This document shows, piece by piece, positions 1 to 11,400 of a stretch of 64,000 nt of DNA. A program made the position numbers and the translations under genes. Each line of letters begins with the position of its first letter. The stretch's first letter is position 1. The stretch is from Membranipora membranacea (taxonomy: Eukaryota > Bryozoa > Gymnolaemata > Cheilostomatida > Membraniporidae): NCBI GenBank assembly GCA_914767715.1, contig OU612073.1:14570001-14634000 (forward strand). Reading direction: 5' to 3'. The notes beneath the pieces were generated by a model, which was not told where the DNA came from, did no database searches, and saw only the letters and a program-made list of their open reading frames with translations.

Positions 1-188
1 ATCAGCGAAAGTGCCCCTGTGACCAATATTCCTCTTCAAAGTCAATTGCCACTACATTGTTATGCATCTCAAAAATATTATTAGATATTTGGTCTAAATT
101 TGAGACTTAACACATTTGATAGAAAGATTTGCATGGTTTAACACAATGTATAAGTTCAGCCCTCTGAACTTTCCGTCAATATGTTTAG

Positions 189-948
189 GTATCGCACATT
201 CAGTTTTCTTCCTCAACCACAAGGAGCTAGAAACTGAAGTTGAAGGCTTAATGAGCAAAAGAAATAGCCACGAAGCAAAAATGATTGTTGAGCTTGTCAG
301 GTGAGCCATCTCTGGAGTTTATGATAGAACAGGGTATATGGGAGTTATGTATCTTCTCATTAGAAAAGCCAATCATTTTAAGAAGGGTGAACACTGATCC
401 CCTCGTACCAAAATTAAGGGCTAGTATGTTGGCTAATTAGACACTAGTTTTTGTACTAAAATAAATCATAGTCCTTGACAAAGAAAGTGATATAATTCCT
501 ACAGTGTTATTTCCCTTTGCAGATACCTATTAGTCCAGCAGTATGATCACAAGCAGATCACTATAATCTGTATGTACAAGGGCCAGGAATTCTTTATTCG
601 AGACTTGCTCTCACAGAGAAAGATCAACTTAAGCTTCTATCAGATGATCAAAACAGTTTGCATAGATGACTACCAAGGTAAAAGTTTCCATCAAAATAGA
701 CCACTATTTGCAGGCATGGTGAAGGTATGACATATGTTCAACTGGAGAGCGATAATTTTAAATTGACAAATAAATAACTGTTGTTTTAGGAGAGGAAAAC
801 GACATTGTGATAGTGTCACTGGTAAGAAGCAACAAAGAAGAAAAAGTCGGTTTCGTAAAGACGCAAAATAGAATCTGTGTCACTCTATCTCGAGCTAAGA
901 TTGGAATGTATGTCATCGGTAACCTGGAGATGCTTGCTAAACAGTCCG
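189..948 (+). CDS. znfx1-like: Gene A, helicase 2A C-terminal exons (motifs V and VI)
   Basis: Exons 189-300, 523-677 and 790-948. The first reads [20 protein letters not shown] and follows the exon that in gene C carries QHRMRPEI (motif IV region). The second contains [18 protein letters not shown]. The third contains [11 protein letters not shown] (motif V) and [19 protein letters not shown] (motif VI, with the arginine that contacts ATP in SF1 helicases). In gene A the exon ending at 677 ends in G, so the codon across the junction is GGA; in gene C the same base is T. Bases 1-188 are intron and match the C copy right up to the window edge. Confidence 0.85.
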
Positions 949-3900
949 GTGAGTTTTTCTTAAAATATGGCATAGTTGTTCCAACTCAGCAACAGTCATT
1001 GACAGGAATAAAGCGACATTTCAGTATGTCGATTTACTGAGAGAAGCCCGCTATTTTAGTCAAATTTATTGTCATCTTTTGTGTGTTTGGACCACAATGA
1101 TTGATTTGCAATATTTGACAAGAGCATCAATACAGTATGCGGTTTATAATTTGTAGCATAAATGAGTGTAGATTACCTTATTCTGTAAATGTCTAATTTG
1201 CTGCAATTACCCTGAGATAGATGACTGGAAGAGAACTGTTGAGATTGCAAAGGTGGCTGGTGAGTACGGTGACACACTGAATCTTAGCTGTTTGAAACAT
1301 AGCAATCCAGCTTTAGTGAAGAAGCCTGAAGACTTCATGAAGTTATCGCCTAAAGGTGTGTTCTCTACTCAAGTTGTTTTATCCCCTCTGTTAAGTGCTT
1401 CATAGCGAGCGGCAACTTCTTATTCAACCCTACTGTACCATTTTTTAACTTAACTGAGAATTTACCAACCATGCAACACAAAAAAAATTTGCGGTTTGAT
1501 CATTTGAATTGAGAACTAACTATCCAGATTAATTGACTTCCAAAGTCAAGTTCTATGTTTTGAGTGTGTGTAGCTGCGACACAAACAATAATATTTCTTG
1601 GTCCTCTATTCATGGTACAGGTGGATGTGAACAGAAATGCGACCAGACCTTGTCATGTGGTCATGTTTGTGATATGGATTGTCATCCCTCAGAACATACA
1701 TGGATTTGTGAGAAAAGATGTTTAAAACACTGTAAGAACGGACATCGTTGCAAAGGTAATTATGATGATATTCTTGTTCTCTGATAATGCGAGCATACTG
1801 AATTTGACTAGTGCCTTTGCGTTCAAAATCTTCAACCATCCTGAATATAAAAATATTCTGATTTCAATTTCTGAAATAACCACGGTTAGATTCAGTGTTA
1901 CATAACGAAAAAGTATTGTAAAACCCATTTCAATATTTTGTTTGTAGATAAATGTCACCAGACTTGCCTTCCCTGCTACGCAAATTTGACCAAAGAACTG
2001 TCATGTGGCCACAGCTATACCCAGCCATGCACTGATTGGGACATTATTGCTCCAGTTTGTGAGCAGAAATGTGTAATATCTCTATCTTGTGGCCACAACT
2101 ATACCGTTGAATGTGGTCGCCAAAACATTATCCCACAATGTATGGAGAAATGTAAGAGAATGCTAGAAAAATGTCATCATCCATGCAACATGATGTAAGT
2201 CGGTTTTCTATTAATTCGCCATGTCCTCTTTGGGTTCATAGAGCAGATTATGATTTAAACAGGACAAAATTATGTCATTTGTGGGGATGTCATAGAGATC
2301 CAGATTTTTTAAATCGTTTAACGTTATTGTGTCTGCAAAAAGGTTTTTGTTGTGACCCTTTTTAATTATCAATAAGCCTCTCTCAGATTAAAATTGAAAT
2401 AAAGATATATGTGTTCATCTATATGATATATACATAATATTTGTCATTGTCTCCATAAACAGGTGCTATGAAGACTGCAAACTAGCCATGTGTGATGTTA
2501 AAGAAGAGAAAGAGTGCTCCGTTTGTGGTGAACTTTCGATGGTGCCATGTTCTATGCCGTATACATGTTCAACTCCATGTGCTGAGACATTGGAGAGATG
2601 CAAACACAAATGTAAAGGCACCTGCTTTACTTGGTTAGTAGTTCAGACTGTCAAAATTTCTGCATCACTTATGAGCCACAACCATATGTGGCAGTTTTTT
2701 GTGTGCTTGATAGCACATTCCAACTATTGACGTGGATGTCGACAGAATACCGTATTGTTGCAGTTTTGTGGTTATGACAAGGAATGAGCACAGAGCCTCA
2801 TGTAAGTTCACCGATTTGTATCACTCCATTTCCATTCAGTGTTGAGAGATAGGCAGCAATACCTGATTGCTGTAAAAAAAAAATGTTAAGGGAAATCCTC
2901 CAAGCTGTGGCATGGAAAATAGGTATTACCCTAGGTCTTGTGACAGATTGTGTTGAAAAGCATTAGTAATTTAGGATTCTAGTATCTAATTAATATCTTG
3001 GTCTTAGCCTTTATACAGCGTCTAAACCCTTAGATGAGCAAAAAAAGAGTATAATTTGAGTGTCTTGAATCAGCCATGAAAACCTATGTTCCCAAAAATT
3101 GTAGAAACAAACTCACGTAAACATCACCTCACATCATTGAACTCTATCCATGTTGTAAGATTTTCACTATTACTCCACTTTACTCAAAATTCTTTTACAC
3201 ATTATTTGCAATAACCTCTACAATATCATACTTATAGCCCCAAAAAGTAGTTCACGGATTAAACGGGAGATTCCAAATCTGGCAGCTATTAGGGTCTCAG
3301 CCCATTCCTTGCCTATAAGCCTTTAAGGTCATCTAAATTTTTAACATTTATACTGTCACTGATTCTGTAATTCTGGCCTATGGCGAAGTATCCCGACTAA
3401 AAAGCCTGCTCTACTCTTTGACATGATTTGCATTTAAGCTTTGCATTTGCATTTTTATTGTAGTCGGCCTAAAGATGATGATGTGGACATCAAAGCTCAC
3501 ATAAAATGCACGGAGCCTTGTGAGTTTCCTAAACCATGTGGACATAGCTGCAAGCGCTCATGCTATGAATGGTGAGTCCATTTTTGTGTCATAAGAGTTT
3601 TCATAATAATATAACTTGAATTATTAGGCCTACCTCCTAGGCTGTTCTGACATCAAAATTTCATTCTTAGTTTATCACTACGACATCTTTGAAGGTCACT
3701 TTGAGGTAAAATGGTGCCAATAATGTTTGCTTTACCATTTCTGCCAGCCTCCAAGAGTAATAAATGACAACTGGATAGATGGCTATTTATCAATGTCTAT
3801 TATGTTATGTCTGTTGCAGATAGCCCCACTTCTATTTCATCCAAATGTGTCAACCTATATGAAAAGCAAGAAAATTAGCTTTATCACTGAATGATATGAA

Positions 3901-6900
3901 AAGTTATGTACGATAATACATTGTTGATGTGTCTCCAATGACTCTGCACATTCACTATAGTATTATCTGATATCACAGTATTCCAATATTTTAGTTTTGA
4001 CAAGGGAACGCATGGCAAGTGCCGCGAAGAGTGCGGTAAATTCTTGGAATGCAGTATACACAAGTGCAAAATCAGATGTTACAAATGGTAAGTGAAGAAG
4101 CATGTTGGATTTTGATGAACTGGAATAGCCACACAAGAGCTTACTCCAACATTAAAACTTAAAATGAAATCAAATCTTCCAGTTCTGTTTCTGTAAGTAG
4201 ATACCTGTTCCGCCTATTGAATTACTTGTCTTGCAGAAACCTGTGGCGTCACAGTATGTACCAGTGCGTATTCAAATTGTTAATTTTCAAAATGTTTGTA
4301 GCTTCGACTCAAGTGTCACACTCTTGCACAAAAACATAGTTTGCCTTCTGCCATGTCCTGAAGTACTGTCATGTGGTCACAAATGTGCAGGATTCTGTGG
4401 AACATGGTAAGTTCAAAATTCAAAAAGACATGTTTGAGAATATCATAACAAAGTTATTAAACAAAGCTCAATTTCTAATGCAACCGGTTTTACCATTTCA
4501 ATACTAACAGCTTTTTAAACTATTTCCCATTGCTAGCAAGGACTTGGCCCAAGTGCTGGCTCTAATTGGCTGGTTGCAGGGAGAACCAACAACCAATAAG
4601 ATTGAGGCCACCAAATTTGCAAGCCGAGTCCCCATTCACTTTTTATGAAGCTTCGTTTAAACAACGTCCTGGCTGTGGTCAAAAGTACTGTAGGCTAAAT
4701 TTTAAATAGCGGATGAAAATTCTAGTTAGTCTAGTCTTAAATGTAGACCCGACATGTCAGTGCTATAATAATTTAGATTGTGCAATGAGTAAGGAAAGTG
4801 TCATTTTTGGTTCTCACACATTGTTTCAGATTGACCGACAAATTCTGAAAGGTCATGGTTACAAAATACGGTTTGAACAATTTTTAAATTTGCTGTTACT
4901 TCTGTCATCCAGCTCCAACTCATGCAGAAACACCTTAAACACTTTGTCTGATACCTGTTTCCGGCTTAACTTTGAAATGGTGGATTATCACCCAGTCCTA
5001 TCAGGCCGGGAAGGGTTTGTAATCAATTTCATCTTTTCCAGCAAGAGTGAAGGAGAGCATGCAGCATGTACGAAGCCTTGCAAAAAAAAGCATCCTGACT
5101 GTGGCCATAGCTGCTTCGGAAAATGTTCTGAATGGTTAGTATAGATAGAATTTTGTACAGGGAAGATAATTTAAATTGTTATATTACCTGTTTTCTAGGA
5201 GCAAGTTAAATCAATAATACCAAATCTTCCCTCTGGCAGATTTGACTAATAGCCATGGATAGCCTCACACAAATCATTAAGATTGAGTCGCCTTACATAA
5301 ATGATTGTCGTAGTACTAGAAAGGGTGTCTTTGATGGAACCAATCGGGTTGACCTACAGTTGAAGGGACATCCAACTTTCGACACAAATCATCTCAATTA
5401 AGTGCAAGACTGAATTACAATTCAGATGCGACAACAGGTTTTGTTCAGACTCAATGACGCCACGTTGATCAAAGATTATTGCTAATAAATCTTTTAAAAA
5501 AATTGGCTAAAATATGTAGGTAGAGGTGGTCAGTACGTAGGATAGACACACTCCAGAAATGTGCTAAACACCAACGAAATAGGAACAAAATTAGACACAA
5601 AGTGATAATCATCGTACTCACCCAGTTTTGAGGACTTACACCAAACTTTGTATGATATTAGTGATGTCCTGCTTCCAAACTTTGCAAAGATTAATATCTC
5701 ATGTATGAATGGTCAAGGGATGTGACTGAGAAAAACAAAACCACTTTGCAAGATGGGTCTGCAATTTTAACGAAGTTTTTTATCAACCCACAGCTGTCCC
5801 GTCTTAAAAAATGTGAAATGTTCATTTTTCCAGTTCCAGTAGAGGCTCTTGTTCTCCTTGTCAAGCTGTTTGTGGGAGGCTGATGAAGTGTGGTCACAAA
5901 TGCACTGGAAAGTGTGGTGACTGTACCCAGAAAAGTGGCTGTGATCCTAAGCTATGTGAAGAGCCTTGTAATCTCAGGTAAGAAGGAAAAAGTATGTTTG
6001 CAGAACCAAACTCAAAGTGCTTTGAAGATGAACTCCCCAACACCATACTTCCATGAATACATACTACCAGGTTATAGATAGCTAGGTCATACGGATATTT
6101 ATTAAAGCTGGTCAAAAAATTATAATAATTCAATTCTAATTTTGCAAGAGACATCACTGCACACTAGACACTAGCTCTGAATTTCATCCAAACATTCACA
6201 ATTGTAAGCTAACTACTAACCTGAAGAACAATAATAGCTTGTAATTGAAATCTCAAGGCCCAGACTGCAGTCCCTACTCAAATTTGGTCTCAGTTTGCCA
6301 AAAAACAAAGCTTGTAGTAGTTTTTATATTATTTTGTGATTTAAACAGGTGCACGTCACACGACGAGGTCTGTGTAGCCAAGCATTGTAAAGATGAGTGC
6401 AGGTTTCGACATGGCCGACAATCTTCTGTATCACGCTGCAGTGTTGGTTGTAAGCACATGATGTGTGAGAAATACTGCGATGAATCGTGTAACATAAAGA
6501 TGTGTGAAGAGCAGTGTCCTCTGAAATTCAAATGTAAACTTGGATGTGGAGGAAAGGTAGGTTGTTTGAAAGTAGCACTCTCTTCACCCTGACTCTTAGT
6601 ATTTCATGTCATGTCCTTCCTTTCATATCTGGCAGATCTTTGTCAAATTGTTTAAGCTTGCTATCGTCACTGCTTCCTACTTATCCAACTCCTGAAAATT
6701 GAATTCAGTTTGAGCTTGAGTTTCTCATGCAAACTACTTTTCTTTCATATTGCTATGTGTATTGATAGATTCCTATAAATTTCAGCTTGTACGGTGTATT
6801 GGGATGTGTGGAGATCCCTGTCCAAGGTTATGTGAAAAATGTAACAGAGCTGACTTAGCAGAGAAAGTGAAGAGAGAATTGAAGATCGACGTCAGTTATG

Positions 6901-8281
6901 GACAGAAATGGGTCAAACTGGAAGACTGTGGGCACATAGTTGCGGTAATAACTTCATTCAATATTAACTCAAACTCATTATTCTAGCGTTTAATATCATT
7001 GCTAGATGTACGGCTACATTATTATTATTATATTATATCACTTTGTTGTATTTTCTTATATTCAAGGTAACAATTATGAAGAAATCCGTCGCCAATCCAT
7101 CTGGGCTGAACAAAGTTGTATGTTGCCCGTTCCCAAAATGCAAACAGCCAGTTCTCAACACACAACGATATCTATCAGCCAACAGAATAGACAAATTCAA
7201 AATCAACTGGAAACTGCGCTCAAAACGTAAAATGGAAGAAAAACAGCAAAAAATTGCTCATCATAACAGAAAGCGAAAATCTGCTGAAGATAAACCTATT
7301 TCTACCAACGCTATACCAATCATAGACAAGATAAATCAGAGAATTCAAAGAGCTAAGGAAAAACCTGATGCCAAAATACCCCGCCTTACTGAAGATGATG
7401 GATCGGCATCACGCATAAGCAATATTCAATCTGTTGCTGAAAATCACAATGCCGCCCAATCTGAAGAACACAAAGATGACGGACCACTATATGAGGCTGA
7501 AGCAGCAGACAGTGTTGGCAGTTGTACACTGTCAAAGAGTGCTCACCTGGAACAATCATTCAACCATGGGATGCAAATAAACCCATATAAACCCAATACT
7601 ATACCAATCATAGGCAAGGTAAACAAGAGAATTCAAAGAGCTAAAGAAGAACCAGATGCCAAAATATCCCGCATTGCTGAAGATGATGGATCGGCATCAC
7701 TCACAAGCAATATTCAATCTGTTGCTGAGAATCACGATCCCGCCCAATATGAAGAAATAAAAGGCGGGCCAGTTAATGACGCTGAAGCAGTAGACAGTGT
7801 TGGTGGTTGTACACTGTCAAAGAGTGCTCACCTGGAACAATCATTCGATGCTGGTATACAAAGAAACTCATATGATAGCAGCGAGATACTGGAAGGATGT
7901 TCAACTATTCTTGTGCCCAATGAAGGGATGGTCATTCTTGAGGAAGGAGAGTTGGCAGACATAAATTCAGATTCAACTCCCGAATATGCAGAGTCAATGG
8001 AAATTGAGGTTCCCATTACTCAGCAAACTGCTGCAGACATATCACACCTTGGCAAACAATCAGAGTTTCCCCTAGAGTCAGCACGAGGTGTTGCCCGAGG
8101 CATTTCCCAGTTGAGGTCCAAAGTGGAAATGGTTGAGTTTGATGAAATGGAATCAGTGTATACTGAGAAGGACATTATTATCGGAGAAATTGTTAGTTCT
8201 TCACAAAAACCCGATGATGATGATGATCGATCTATCAATGCATGTAGAAGAGGAGGTAAACAAAAGTTCAGATGGACATGA
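189..8281 (+). CDS. znfx1-like: ZNFX1-like helicase/NF-X1 zinc-finger gene A (5' part outside window)
   Basis: Fifteen exons are visible: 189-300, 523-677, 790-948, 1221-1355, 1621-1755, 1948-2194, 2463-2633, 3464-3571, 3995-4087, 4302-4406, 5042-5134, 5834-5977, 6349-6556, 6786-6944 and 7067-8281. All have GT-AG borders and join in one frame (1,079 codons including the stop). The order is the end of a UPF1-like SF1 helicase (motifs V and VI), a Cys-rich NF-X1 finger array, a C-terminal Cys/His patch and a long acidic tail. This order and the motif SLVRSN...[11 protein letters not shown] identify the ZNFX1 family, whose members are RNA helicases in antiviral sensing or small-RNA pathways. The 5' exons (Walker A, DEAA box) lie left of base 1. 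The frame is intact up to a tail frameshift at 8213-8227. Gene C is its inverted copy. Functional status is not known from sequence. Confidence 0.85.
1221..6944 (+). CDS. znfx1-like: Gene A, NF-X1 zinc-finger array
   Basis: Eleven exons rich in Cys and CGH motifs follow a linker exon (1221-1355). Typical units are [35 protein letters not shown] and [16 protein letters not shown]. Between 2463 and 5977 most exons (171, 108, 93, 105, 93 and 144 bp) start after the second base of a codon and end at the same phase. The junction codon is usually TG|T or TG|C, so splicing completes a zinc-ligand Cys. Each small exon is therefore a swappable finger module. The last exon (6786-6944) reads [12 protein letters not shown] then [10 protein letters not shown], matching the end of the ZNFX1 finger region. 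Donors are mostly GTAAGT or GTGAGT, and acceptors mostly follow T-rich tracts. Confidence 0.85.
7067..8281 (+). CDS. znfx1-like: Gene A terminal exon: Cys patch, basic helix and acidic tail
   Basis: The exon begins after TTCAAG at 7066 and opens with [20 protein letters not shown] followed by PFPKC. This is the C-terminal Cys pair seen after the fingers in ZNFX1, followed by a Lys/Arg-rich helix. The rest is acidic and Ser/Thr/Gln-rich with no domain I recognise. Two units of 288 bp (7313-7600 and 7601-7888, both starting at ATACCAATCATAG) form an in-frame 96-codon duplication that is absent from gene C. A (GAT)5 tract at 8213-8227 is four bases longer than the C copy, shifts the frame and gives a TGA at 8279-8281. 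The old frame stays open to a TAA at 8475-8477. A weak alternative is that an undetected intron removes the tract. Confidence 0.75.
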   Translation, partial: VTIMKKSVANPSGLNKVVCCPFPKCKQPVLNTQRYLSANRIDKFKINWKLRSKRKMEEKQQKIAHHNRKRKSAEDKPISTNAIPIIDKINQRIQRAKEKPDAKIPRLTEDDGSASRISNIQSVAENHNAAQSEEHKDDGPLYEAEAADSVGSCTLSKSAHLEQSFNHGMQINPYKPNTIPIIGKVNKRIQRAKEEPDAKISRIAEDDGSASLTSNIQSVAENHDPAQYEEIKGGPVNDAEAVDSVGGCTLSKSAHLEQSFDAGIQRNSYDSSEILEGCSTILVPNEGMVILEEGELADINSDSTPEYAESMEIEVPITQQTAADISHLGKQSEFPLESARGVARGISQLRSKVEMVEFDEMESVYTEKDIIIGEIVSSSQKPDDDDDRSINACRRGGKQKFRWT

Positions 8282-8490
8282 GCAGGACACAATCATAGAA
8301 AAGCTGACATATGAAGAAAAACTTGATCAACCCGTCCAGTCAAAGCTTGAACAAGAGGTGTCAGCGAAAGAAGCAGATGACCACCAGTATGAGACTATTA
8401 CAGCACAGCTGGCAAACTCACAACACACAGCCGATGTTGAAGATACACTTTGGCATGTAGTGGATGCAGTGACTTAAGATTCAGATGCAA

Positions 8491-8496
8491 AATAAA
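8491..8496 (+). terminator. Candidate polyadenylation signal of gene A
   Basis: AATAAA lies 14 bases after the ancestral stop at 8475-8477 and about 210 bases after the frameshift stop. The same hexamer overlaps the stop codon of gene C at 35101-35106, so it is conserved between the two copies. Confidence 0.45.
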
Positions 8497-9322
8497 TTGA
8501 GGGTGCACCTGGCGCATCAGCTTGAGTTTCATAAGATGGCTCCCTGTCCATTGATATCTGAATCAAACTAAAACAAGCCAGCAAGATAACCCAAACATAC
8601 ACTGCTGCCCAAAGTGTGGCTATCACTTTCAGACTTTCCCCATCACTAATCAATATCTCACAGTTTACATTTATTATTCTCCCTAATTATATAACAAATA
8701 CAGTTGGTTTGAGATTGAATATATTTTATATATAAGAAAAACCAAAATATGCAGTTCAGAGTTGATTTGTACTGAAAGCATAAGCTGTTGACATGCTGTG
8801 ACCTAGCCTGACTTGACAAGCTTTGTTCGGTGAGGGGTGGGGGAGGGGTAAAAGCTTGTTAACTCTGTCAAGACAGTCTAGCTGTGACCCAACTTCAGAG
8901 AGATCAGTGCAATTGCATTCAGCTGGCTAGAAATGTAAGAGCTTTCATTCCGCAGCCAATCTGTCAAATATGAATATGGCATGAGTAGGTTCAATGTTTG
9001 TCTTTTCTTGTACAAAAAGAAGACAACTACCCTCTAAAAAATCATTCTGCCGGAACAAAAGGTGAATATGTCAGGAAATTTTTTTGAGATCTGGCTGGAT
9101 GTAATTTTTCCTCGAGATTTTGTTTATCTGCTTGTGGTGCGGGTTCACTGGAAGTTATTTAACTCTTGCTTGCACATCGCTTTGAAATTTTAGATTTTAA
9201 CAATGATCTTTTTACAATGATCTGGTTGTAGGAGACACATTGCTTTCAATATATGAGCCTTAAAATCAAGAGTTAAGACCAGAAACTCTCAAGGACACCA
9301 CACAAAGTTTTTATTTTCTGAC
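8497..9322. other. Non-coding 3' flank shared by both duplication arms
   Basis: I see no convincing exon. The stretch matches 34264-35100 on the opposite strand, with scattered substitutions, so it belongs to the inverted duplication. It is AT-rich with a G-rich patch near 8831-8850. Confidence 0.5.
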
Positions 9323-9535
9323 CTTGCAAGAGAGAGAACTCTTGTGTAATGAAGAATACTGTGAATCGTTGAACCACATCTTTTTAGACGGAGGCTATTC
9401 CTCAGTATTGGCAGCTGGAAACAGTCCAGTGAATTTGCTTTCACCACCATCTTTGGTAGGACGTAACGGTAGCCTTAAGTACAATAGTATACCTGACCAG
9501 ATAGCGAGCAAATGGCGACTCTTCGCCAAAGACCT
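9323..9535 (-). pseudogene. Decayed ZNFX1-like helicase Q-motif exon (arm A copy)
   Basis: Read on the minus strand, this stretch gives PAANTEE, a stop, then PPSKKMWFNDSQY. It aligns with the Q-motif exon of pseudogene B (PAANTDEWPSSDEMGFNESQY, residues split by the stop). The Trp codon has become TAG (9395-9397), and about 16 bases are missing after SQY, which shifts the frame. A donor-like GTCAG follows at 9318-9322. Just upstream is a remnant reading LLFARYLVR, matching the end of the preceding helicase exon. It lies antisense to gene A and is a relic of a further family member. Confidence 0.65.
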
Positions 9536-9839
9536 TCAAATTCCGTTGTTACTGATTATTCATGGATGATAATTGTTTGCTTCTCTTGCAAACAGGACCG
9601 TATTTCTGATATAGGCACCAGAGTTTTGAGAACAATACCATAATCATTAAATTACAATCAGGAATAATTATTGAAAGATAACAAAAACAATGATAGGAAA
9701 ATTTCACAGCATTCCCCTCGTTGGAAAAATGGCCACCTGTAGGAGGGGAAACGTAAGAAATGCTGAAAAACAAGCTCTAACAATTTCACCTTCAAGATCA
9801 TTTCTTGAAACAACAAAGTGGGCCGTATATATATATATA

Positions 9840-10477
9840 TATATTATATTGATAGCGACCCATGCACTTATAAATCACACACACACAGGCAGACTTACAT
9901 GAAGATGTTGCCATCGGATATGAGTGTGATATGTGTAGATTTGATACGAGTGTGATAGGGATAGGCTGATTTGTCTGTCTCATTATGGAAACACCTGCCA
10001 TGTGGTACATTTATGTACAATACAAGGCTAACCATGTTTAGGTTTTTTTAACTCCAGATGGAATAGCAATTCCTTCTAGCTTTGACCATTGTTTTTCTGT
10101 TGGCAAGAAGCAGCAACTCTCATTGTTGCAAGCTTCAATTGCGTCTGAATAATGCTTTTCAAGTAAGAAAGAGAAAGTTTAGATTGAGATTATGGTCTCC
10201 GTGGTTCTTAAAAGCTAACAATTTATCTTCATTGGAAGAGTATGAAGTTGAGACAAAGGAGCGCGAGCCCTCAGCCCTCCAGGTAATAAACTGTGGAAGT
10301 CGAAAAGCACAAAAGTGATAAATAAAACTCAGAACTATCTCCCCAGCAATGGCAACTTGGGGTTTTATAGCATTTTGAGGGAAAATAGGAACAATGTGAA
10401 AAAAGATAGTGCTCTGCATTCTCTAAAAGTAATTTTTAAAGTAATGGATGATGGGGCATTTTGACCGTAACAATGTT
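9840..10477 (+). repeat. Repeat block Y, copy 1
   Basis: The block matches the reverse complement of 28227-28805, beginning next to a TA microsatellite and ending at CCGTAACAATGTT. Inside is an open frame of 78 codons (10082-10318) that starts MTIVFLLARSSNSH and has a basic, Trp-containing centre (KRKFRLRLWSPWFLK). The paired copy keeps the frame, but the base changes alter about seven residues. I do not recognise the protein; the centre faintly recalls the N-terminus of some Harbinger transposases, which is a guess. Confidence 0.55.
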
Positions 10478-10704
10478 CTTGTCTTATGTTTTGATAGTGT
10501 GGCGTGCGGATCGCCGTGCTGTTATCACTTGAGTGTATGTGTCTGCAAGACAATATAGGCGGTGTTGTTCATGGTTTTTTATCTTATTAACTTACTCTGC
10601 ACTCGTACTATTCAGCCATAGTATTGATGTTATGTTGTTTTGGGATTGTAGTCCTGGCTCTGAGGGTCCAGTATATTCAGTGCAAGGGTTTTTAATTCAC
10701 TCTC

Positions 10705-11400
10705 ATTGTTGCCTTTGTTCTTGTGACAGCATAGAGAACTATATGAGGGGCAAGCGTAGGTGATGATTGGTCCAATGCAAGCCATACATAATGGGCTCAT
10801 AGTGGTAATAGGAAGACTAGAGCGCTTTAAGTCACAGAGTGCAGGTCTTGTTTTCTTGGTGATATTGTCGACATGATATTAAAATGACAGATGGTTACTT
10901 ATCAGCACCCAAAGGAATTCGGTACACTCGACCCTTTGAATCATCTCCCCATTCATACCGAAGTTGCTTGCAGGCAAAACATGATGATTGCCATGTTGGA
11001 AATTTGTCCAGTCATAGATTTTTTAGCATTTGCTATCATATTGTGATTTTTGAACCAGTTAGTAGCGTTATCAATTGCATGCTGTAAATCTGATACAGCT
11101 GTACCTGTGCTGTTTGGTGTCATTGTGGGGTCATCAGCGTATTTTATTAGGCGTGCATGTTCGGTGGGCCCAAAGAGAATGCCTTGGGGAGTGCCATTTT
11201 TAGTTCTTAGGGTTTGGCTGATGGAGTTTCCTAGCCTTACGTTTTGTTTCCTGCTATTTATAAAACTATGAATAACATTAATGAATCTTTTGTTTGCCTT
11301 CCTGGATGCCAACATTTCTATGACTTTTATGTTAGCCGTTCCATCAAACACATTTGACATTAATGCAGGAAGGCAGCGAGGAGAATGTGACAGTTCTTTT
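10705..11400 (-). mobile_element. Non-LTR retrotransposon fragment (family R, reverse transcriptase)
   Basis: The minus-strand frame 11360-10953 reads NVRLGNSISQ, then NGTPQG, then LIKYADD. These are reverse-transcriptase blocks: the PQG motif and the YADD catalytic box. The stretch between PQG and YADD is too short, so part of the palm domain has been deleted. The 3' side runs down to about 10705 (ATTGTTGCC on the plus strand), where the second copy at 28826-29237 also ends. The family differs from the large element at 29417-33925. Confidence 0.7.

Larger units (their letters stand above)
1..9835 (+). repeat. Inverted duplication, left arm
   Basis: The stretch from base 1 to about 9835 matches the reverse complement of 43072 down to about 29250, with 29417-33925 inserted in the other arm. 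Exons and introns both match, with scattered substitutions and small indels. The match runs into the window edge, so the true arm is longer. It continues through 9840-10477 (matching 28227-28805). Confidence 0.9.

Noticed and set aside
4713-5144. A 143-codon open frame running through a gene A intron into exon 5042-5134
   Set aside because: Only the last 31 codons are finger sequence; the acceptor at 5041 and the matching exon in gene C show the rest is intron.
10082-10318. Harbinger-type transposase N-terminus
   Set aside because: The resemblance is limited to a basic Trp-containing stretch in one 78-codon frame, too weak to name; kept only as repeat block Y.
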